This document shows, one piece after another, positions 7,885-10,781 of a stretch of DNA of 10,781 bases. The notes beneath the pieces are model-generated. The model had not been told where the DNA came from. It saw only the letters and a list, made by a program, of their open reading frames with translations, and did not search any database. Every line of letters begins with the position of its first letter. Positions within the stretch are counted from its first letter, which is position 1. Both the position numbers and the translations under genes were made by a program. The DNA comes from an uncultured Lachnospiraceae bacterium (GTDB lineage: Bacteria > Bacillota > Clostridia > Lachnospirales > Lachnospiraceae), in contig CALYSH010000027.1 in the NCBI GenBank assembly GCA_945485625.1, forward strand, positions 1-10,781, written 5' to 3'.

Positions 7885-7913
7885 TTGTGATTTCACCGGA
7901 CTTTTCGTATAAT
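7885..7913 (+). promoter_or_regulatory. Promoter for the lipoprotein/J-domain operon
   Basis: TTGTGA (7885-7890) and a perfect TATAAT (7908-7913) are spaced by 17 bases on the plus strand. The -35 matches consensus at four of six positions. Transcription would start near 7920, at the left end of the large palindrome, and run through all of it to the ATG at 8198, giving a leader of about 280 bases. I found no better promoter nearer the gene; a TTGACA at 8074-8079 has no convincing -10 at the right distance. Confidence 0.55.
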
Positions 7914-7914
7914 A

Positions 7915-8156
7915 ATGATGTAGGCAAAGGCCCCTGGGTTCTGTATATTCGGAATTGGATGACATTGAGCAAAATCTTAGTTACACTTAGCGTTGACAAA
8001 GGAGCCTTATGAGCAAAAATCCAACTGTCTGAGCGAAGCGAGTTTTGGATTTTTGTGAATGTCCTTCGCGAGTTTGACAATGCTTAGTGTATCTTGATTT
8101 TGCGACGCGGCCAATTCCGAATATACAGAGCCAAAGCGGGACTTTGCCCACATCAT
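7915..8156. repeat. 242-bp imperfect palindrome (MITE-like or structured leader)
   Basis: The two halves are inverted copies of each other. The ends are ATGATGT (7915-7921) and ACATCAT (8150-8156). Perfect 18-bp arms CTGTATATTCGGAATTGG (7941-7958) and CCAATTCCGAATATACAG (8111-8128) follow. Further in, 7969-8000 resembles the inverse of 8073-8103 (GCAAAATC, then about 18 of 23 positions). Near the centre CAAAAATCCAA (8014-8024) pairs perfectly with TTGGATTTTTG (8045-8055), closing a 20-base loop that contains GAGCGAAGCGAG. No transposase and no clear target-site duplication are seen. As RNA from the plus-strand promoter it would fold into one long interrupted hairpin. This structure fills most of the 414-base gene-free stretch between the GH3 and lipoprotein genes. 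Confidence 0.85.
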
Positions 8157-8197
8157 ATGAACAAAACCGATCATCACAAGAAAAAGGGAGATACCTT

Positions 8198-9121
8198 ATG
8201 AAGAGAAGAAAACGCTACGGGGCAGTTCTGGCCATGCTCCTCATGCTGGCCGTGGGGATGGCGGGCTGCGGAAACCGGGGAAAGTTAAATGAAGGAGACT
8301 GTAAATGCACCATTGTTTTTACGGATATTCCCAGGGAATTATCCATGCTGGAGGAAAATATACAGGAGAACTTCCATATCAACCTGACCCTGCGAAATCT
8401 TGCAAACGATAAGCTGTATAAAATCGTTCTGGATGCCTCCAATGATTACAAAGCGGAAATCTCCCTCCATCCCGGAACCTACCAGGTCTGCTATCCCTTT
8501 GTAAATCCCAAGGCAAATCTGGCCCTTTCCCTTTCTACGGATAAAGAAAATGTGACCTTAAGTCCGGAGACCCCATCCACCATCTCCATCCGGGTGGATA
8601 ACCCGGAGGAATTCACCGAGCACTGGATGTCCATACAGCCCATGCCGGAAATGCTTCTTGCAGACACCTTCTGCGGACAGGTACAAATAGACCGCCGGAT
8701 TGTAGCCATTGAAGAGATTCTTCCCTATCTGAATCTCACCTATACCAAACAGGTGACGGTGGGGGAAAAGCTTACCTTAACCGATGAACCCAGGGGAGTT
8801 ACCGTATATCTCCAAAATCGTGGTACGGAAACCACGGACTGGAAAAGCTGCACCGTGTACGGAATTCATGTGACCAAAAACAATGTGGTCTTCCCCAAAG
8901 GCGTCACCCTTGGAATGAGTGCCCAAAAGGTCTGCCACACCAAGGACGGTCTTTTCGGAGAGCCGGACAGTCTAACCGGTACCCTGCTGTTTGGATGGGG
9001 CATGGGCGAAGTAAATGCCATCTACAAGGACCCGGTATCCGGGGACCGAATCCAACTGGATCTGGGTTCAGATGGTTCCTCCATTCAAAGCATCACCTAT
9101 CTGCGGGAACAATTTGACTAG
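8198..9121 (+). CDS. Unrecognised lipoprotein, partner of the J-domain protein
   Basis: A 307-residue protein of unknown function. A basic N-terminus (MKRRKRYG) and hydrophobic core (about 9-20) end in a lipobox-like MAGC, so Cys24 would be lipidated and the protein anchored outside the membrane. The mature part looks mostly beta-strand: one segment with HPGTYQVCYPF (91-101), then a linker and a C-terminal part with FPKGVTLGMSAQKVCHTKDG (232-251) followed by LFGEPDSLTG. The latter resembles the 'GMS..V...G.P' pattern of SmpA/BamE-like and related small beta folds; that likeness is tentative. The ATG at 8198 has AAGGGAG 7 bases upstream and begins the signal peptide; an in-frame ATG at 8087 would put 37 residues of palindrome-encoded sequence before it and is rejected. 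The stop is 14 bases before the next start, so the two genes form an operon. Confidence 0.85.
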   Translation: MKRRKRYGAVLAMLLMLAVGMAGCGNRGKLNEGDCKCTIVFTDIPRELSMLEENIQENFHINLTLRNLANDKLYKIVLDASNDYKAEISLHPGTYQVCYPFVNPKANLALSLSTDKENVTLSPETPSTISIRVDNPEEFTEHWMSIQPMPEMLLADTFCGQVQIDRRIVAIEEILPYLNLTYTKQVTVGEKLTLTDEPRGVTVYLQNRGTETTDWKSCTVYGIHVTKNNVVFPKGVTLGMSAQKVCHTKDGLFGEPDSLTGTLLFGWGMGEVNAIYKDPVSGDRIQLDLGSDGSSIQSITYLREQFD

Positions 9122-9135
9122 AAAGGAGGCACCCC

Positions 9136-10398
9136 ATGGAGAAAATACTGAAAATAGCGAAAATCAATTTACTTGCTCTGGTGGGCCTTCCTCTCTTACT
9201 CATCGCCACCGCCTGCAAGTTAGTTTCCAAGGCTCTGGAGAAAATCGGTATTATTGTAGGAATGCTATTACTGACCGGTGCCCTGTCCCTTTTCTTTTCC
9301 TTCTTAAAAAATCCGAAGGAAGGCTTTCAGATGATTCTGTCCATTCTGGCCTTCGTCATCGTTTTGGGTCTGTTGGTCGCCATTGTGTACCTGATTCTGA
9401 CCTATGCCGCCGCCATTGTGGTATTGATATGGACCGCGATCATTTCCTTCTTCGAGACAATCTATCGCACCACATACACCTGGTTCTTACAGATATTTGC
9501 CTCCTGCGAAGCCGATTATCAGTTCATCAGTCTAAACGGTCGAAAAGTGGCAAACGCCTTTGCATGTATCTTCTTTACGATTCTGCGTGGCGTAAATCAG
9601 GCGATTATCACGGTGATTTCCTTCGCCCTTCCGGCCGCCTATTTCATCAGTGCCGCAGCTGTTATCACTGCCCTCTGGAGTCTGAACAGCCGCATGCAGA
9701 AGGTATTCGGCCTCAATCTTCTGCAATACCTGGGTAAGCTGGACCTGCTTTCCGCCATTTCCGGCGTGGTGATGTTTATCGCCCTTCTGGGCATCGTAGT
9801 TGTATTTGTTATGTCCCTGGGAATCGAATGGCATGAATGGGCTCAGGAGCTGAAAATGAACAGCTCCGAATTAAGCAATCATATCAAGGATCTTTTGAAA
9901 AATGATTATAAATTTGAAAAGGGTACAGAAACAGACGGTGATACCGGCAATGCATATATGGCAATCCTGGAAGAACATATGGAGCATCTGAACAGTCTGG
10001 GCGACCTGGTGGAATCCGTGTTAAGCAAAAAAGACAATCCACTGCTTCGAAGTGCCTGGGGTACCTATTTTAGAAACCTGCAGGACATTGTGGAGGAATG
10101 CAGTAAATACCGGAAGGGTATCCCCGTGGATCAGTTCCGGAAACTGATTCCCCAGATTCAGTTGTTGGAGAAGCAGCGAAGTGAGGTAAAGGAACTGGCA
10201 GATAAGCTTCAGAAAATCAACGATGACCCGGTCAGCTCCTCTGTTTTCTTCTCCGGATGTACCACTGTGGAGAAGCTGGACAAGCGCTACAAGGCATTGT
10301 GTAAAACCTACCATCCGGATGCGGAGGGCGGTGACAAGGAAACCTTCCAGAAGATGAAGGATGAATATGATGAAATCAGAAAACATCTGGAGTCATAG
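9136..10398 (+). CDS. Polytopic membrane protein with C-terminal J-domain
   Basis: A 420-residue protein not matching any named family I know. The N-terminal half is strongly hydrophobic, with about six membrane segments (near residues 11-30, 37-57, 66-88, 90-108, 150-180 and 206-229). A soluble, largely helical and partly coiled-coil-like region follows (about 230-365). The last ~53 residues form a J-domain: a short first helix around 366-374, helix II VEKLDKRYKALCKTYHPD (378-395) ending in the essential HPD at 393-395, then GGDKETFQKMKDEYDEIRKH. J-domains stimulate the ATPase of DnaK/Hsp70, so this end should face the cytoplasm and recruit DnaK to the membrane. No zinc-finger or DnaJ substrate-binding domains are present. 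AAAGGAGG precedes the ATG, and the gene is second in an operon with the lipoprotein. The client is unknown. Confidence 0.88.
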   Translation: MEKILKIAKINLLALVGLPLLLIATACKLVSKALEKIGIIVGMLLLTGALSLFFSFLKNPKEGFQMILSILAFVIVLGLLVAIVYLILTYAAAIVVLIWTAIISFFETIYRTTYTWFLQIFASCEADYQFISLNGRKVANAFACIFFTILRGVNQAIITVISFALPAAYFISAAAVITALWSLNSRMQKVFGLNLLQYLGKLDLLSAISGVVMFIALLGIVVVFVMSLGIEWHEWAQELKMNSSELSNHIKDLLKNDYKFEKGTETDGDTGNAYMAILEEHMEHLNSLGDLVESVLSKKDNPLLRSAWGTYFRNLQDIVEECSKYRKGIPVDQFRKLIPQIQLLEKQRSEVKELADKLQKINDDPVSSSVFFSGCTTVEKLDKRYKALCKTYHPDAEGGDKETFQKMKDEYDEIRKHLES

Positions 10399-10453
10399 AA
10401 TGGTTACGGACAAGGATTAACAAGCGTGCTATTTTACACTCTGAAGGGGGATT

Positions 10454-10528
10454 ATGACGATATAAATTATGATACTGGCGTTATTGCAGATTGTATTGAT
10501 TATTTCCCCTGATTGTATTGATTATTAG
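10454..10528 (+). pseudogene. Possible decayed small hydrophobic peptide ORF
   Basis: After a purine-rich GAAGGGGG, an ATG at 10454 reads MTI and then TAA. In the same frame an ATG at 10469 continues as MILALLQIVLIISPDCIDY, ending at 10528. If the TAA were a sense codon, the whole would be a 24-residue hydrophobic peptide starting MTI, recalling the small holin-like type I toxins of Firmicutes. The RBS is well placed for the first ATG and too far from the second. The reading frame runs through the 16-bp direct repeat and ends inside the following hairpin. It could equally be chance. Confidence 0.2.
10489..10526 (+). repeat. 16-bp perfect direct repeat with 22-bp period
   Basis: GATTGTATTGATTATT occurs at 10489-10504 and again at 10511-10526, separated by TCCCCT. 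The second copy runs directly into the left arm of the long hairpin. The arrangement looks like a local tandem duplication of 22 bp. Confidence 0.85.
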
Positions 10529-10575
10529 CCTGAATTATTCATGGTTATGCCGTGAATAATTCAGGCTAATACTTT
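10523..10575 (+). terminator. Long hairpin after the J-domain gene, probable terminator
   Basis: TATTAGCCTGAATTATTCA (10523-10541) pairs perfectly with TGAATAATTCAGGCTAATA (10553-10571). Three further pairs (one T-G wobble) close it to a 5-base loop at 10545-10549, a 22-bp stem in all. On the plus strand it is followed by CTTTT, a short T tract; on the minus strand there is no T run. It sits between the J-domain gene and a convergent partial gene, so termination is the simplest role. Confidence 0.6.
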
Positions 10576-10589
10576 TCATCTCGATAAAT

Positions 10590-10781
10590 TTATTTGCCGG
10601 GATATAACACATACGACTGGCCGGAAAAATCACAATTGACTAATTCTCCTTTGGGAAAAACTGCATATAATATATACCCAGCCACTTCTCCAAATGTATC
10701 GCTTTTTTTCTTCTTTCTCTTAGTCTTAAAACGAATTGTATTATTCTGCTTATCAATAATTATTCCATCACATATAATCTC
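10590..10781 (-). CDS. 3' end of an unrecognised gene, cut by the window edge
   Basis: On the minus strand a frame is open from the last base of the window to a TAA at 10590-10592, coding for 63 residues without an internal stop. It contains a basic cluster KTKRKKKK and ends SGQSYVLYPGK. No start codon with an RBS is visible inside, so the gene must begin beyond the window. The region is AT-rich compared with the rest. No family is recognised from this fragment. That it is a real gene is inferred from the continuous open frame and its position convergent to the hairpin at 10523-10571. Confidence 0.5.
   Translation of the reverse strand, partial: EIICDGIIIDKQNNTIRFKTKRKKKKSDTFGEVAGYILYAVFPKGELVNCDFSGQSYVLYPGK

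Noticed and set aside
7838..8080. An 80-codon open frame on the minus strand upstream of the GH3 gene
   Set aside because: It runs through the left half of the palindrome and across both promoters, has no RBS support and shows no recognisable protein features.
8074..8102. Promoter inside the right palindrome arm starting at TTGACA (8074-8079)
   Set aside because: The sequence at 16-18 bases downstream (about ATTTTG) is a poor -10 box; the TTGTGA/TATAAT pair at 7885-7913 is better.
7915..8156. CRISPR array or tRNA/rRNA gene in the long non-coding stretch
   Set aside because: The repeats are inverted rather than evenly spaced direct repeats, and there is no tRNA cloverleaf or rRNA-like sequence.
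8087..8197. N-terminal extension of the lipoprotein from an ATG at 8087
   Set aside because: It would be encoded by the right arm of the palindrome and would bury the signal peptide 37 residues inside; the ATG at 8198 has a good RBS and starts a classical lipoprotein signal.
9015..9737. A 240-codon plus-strand frame overlapping the lipoprotein end and the J-domain gene start
   Set aside because: It overlaps two better supported genes in another frame and is rich in Arg, His and Ser, as expected for a shifted reading.

Overview
The window looks like a chromosomal segment from an anaerobic Gram-positive bacterium of the Clostridia, most likely a Lachnospiraceae-type gut commensal. This is inferred from strong AGGAG-type ribosome binding sites, a ThiI without a rhodanese tail paired with its own NifS-type desulfurase, a PrmA-RsmE neighbourhood, a non-secreted GH3 glycosidase and an HPr-like protein. 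The core is of medium GC; the last ~340 bases are visibly AT-richer.

Layout: (1) 1-316, end of a plus-strand transcript: a small HPr-like protein that keeps the Ser46-type motif but lacks the His15-type residue, then a hairpin terminator. (2) 319-7783, a minus-strand block read from right to left: GH3 beta-glycosidase, PrmA (L11 methyltransferase), an unrecognised four-helix membrane protein, RsmE (16S rRNA m3U1498 methyltransferase), a NifS/IscS-type cysteine desulfurase and ThiI (tRNA 4-thiouridine synthase). The last five form a tight gene string concerned with ribosome and tRNA modification; the GH3 gene has its own strong promoter and a candidate catabolite-response element (cre). (3) 7784-8197, a divergent control region with back-to-back promoters and a 242-bp imperfect palindrome with a perfect 18-bp core in each arm. 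(4) 8198-10398, a plus-strand two-gene operon: an unrecognised lipoprotein and a polytopic membrane protein ending in a J-domain with an intact HPD motif. (5) 10399-10781, AT-rich tail with a 16-bp direct repeat, a 22-bp-stem hairpin, a possible decayed small hydrophobic peptide ORF, and the 3' end of a minus-strand gene cut by the window edge.

How the parts fit: NifS supplies persulfide sulfur to ThiI for s4U in tRNA, while PrmA and RsmE methylate the ribosome. The GH3 enzyme would hydrolyse imported oligosaccharides in the cytoplasm and is probably repressed by preferred sugars. The most novel-looking part is the lipoprotein/J-domain membrane protein pair behind the palindrome: it suggests a surface-exposed sensor or assembly factor coupled to a membrane protein that can recruit DnaK on the cytoplasmic side. 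That function is inference only.
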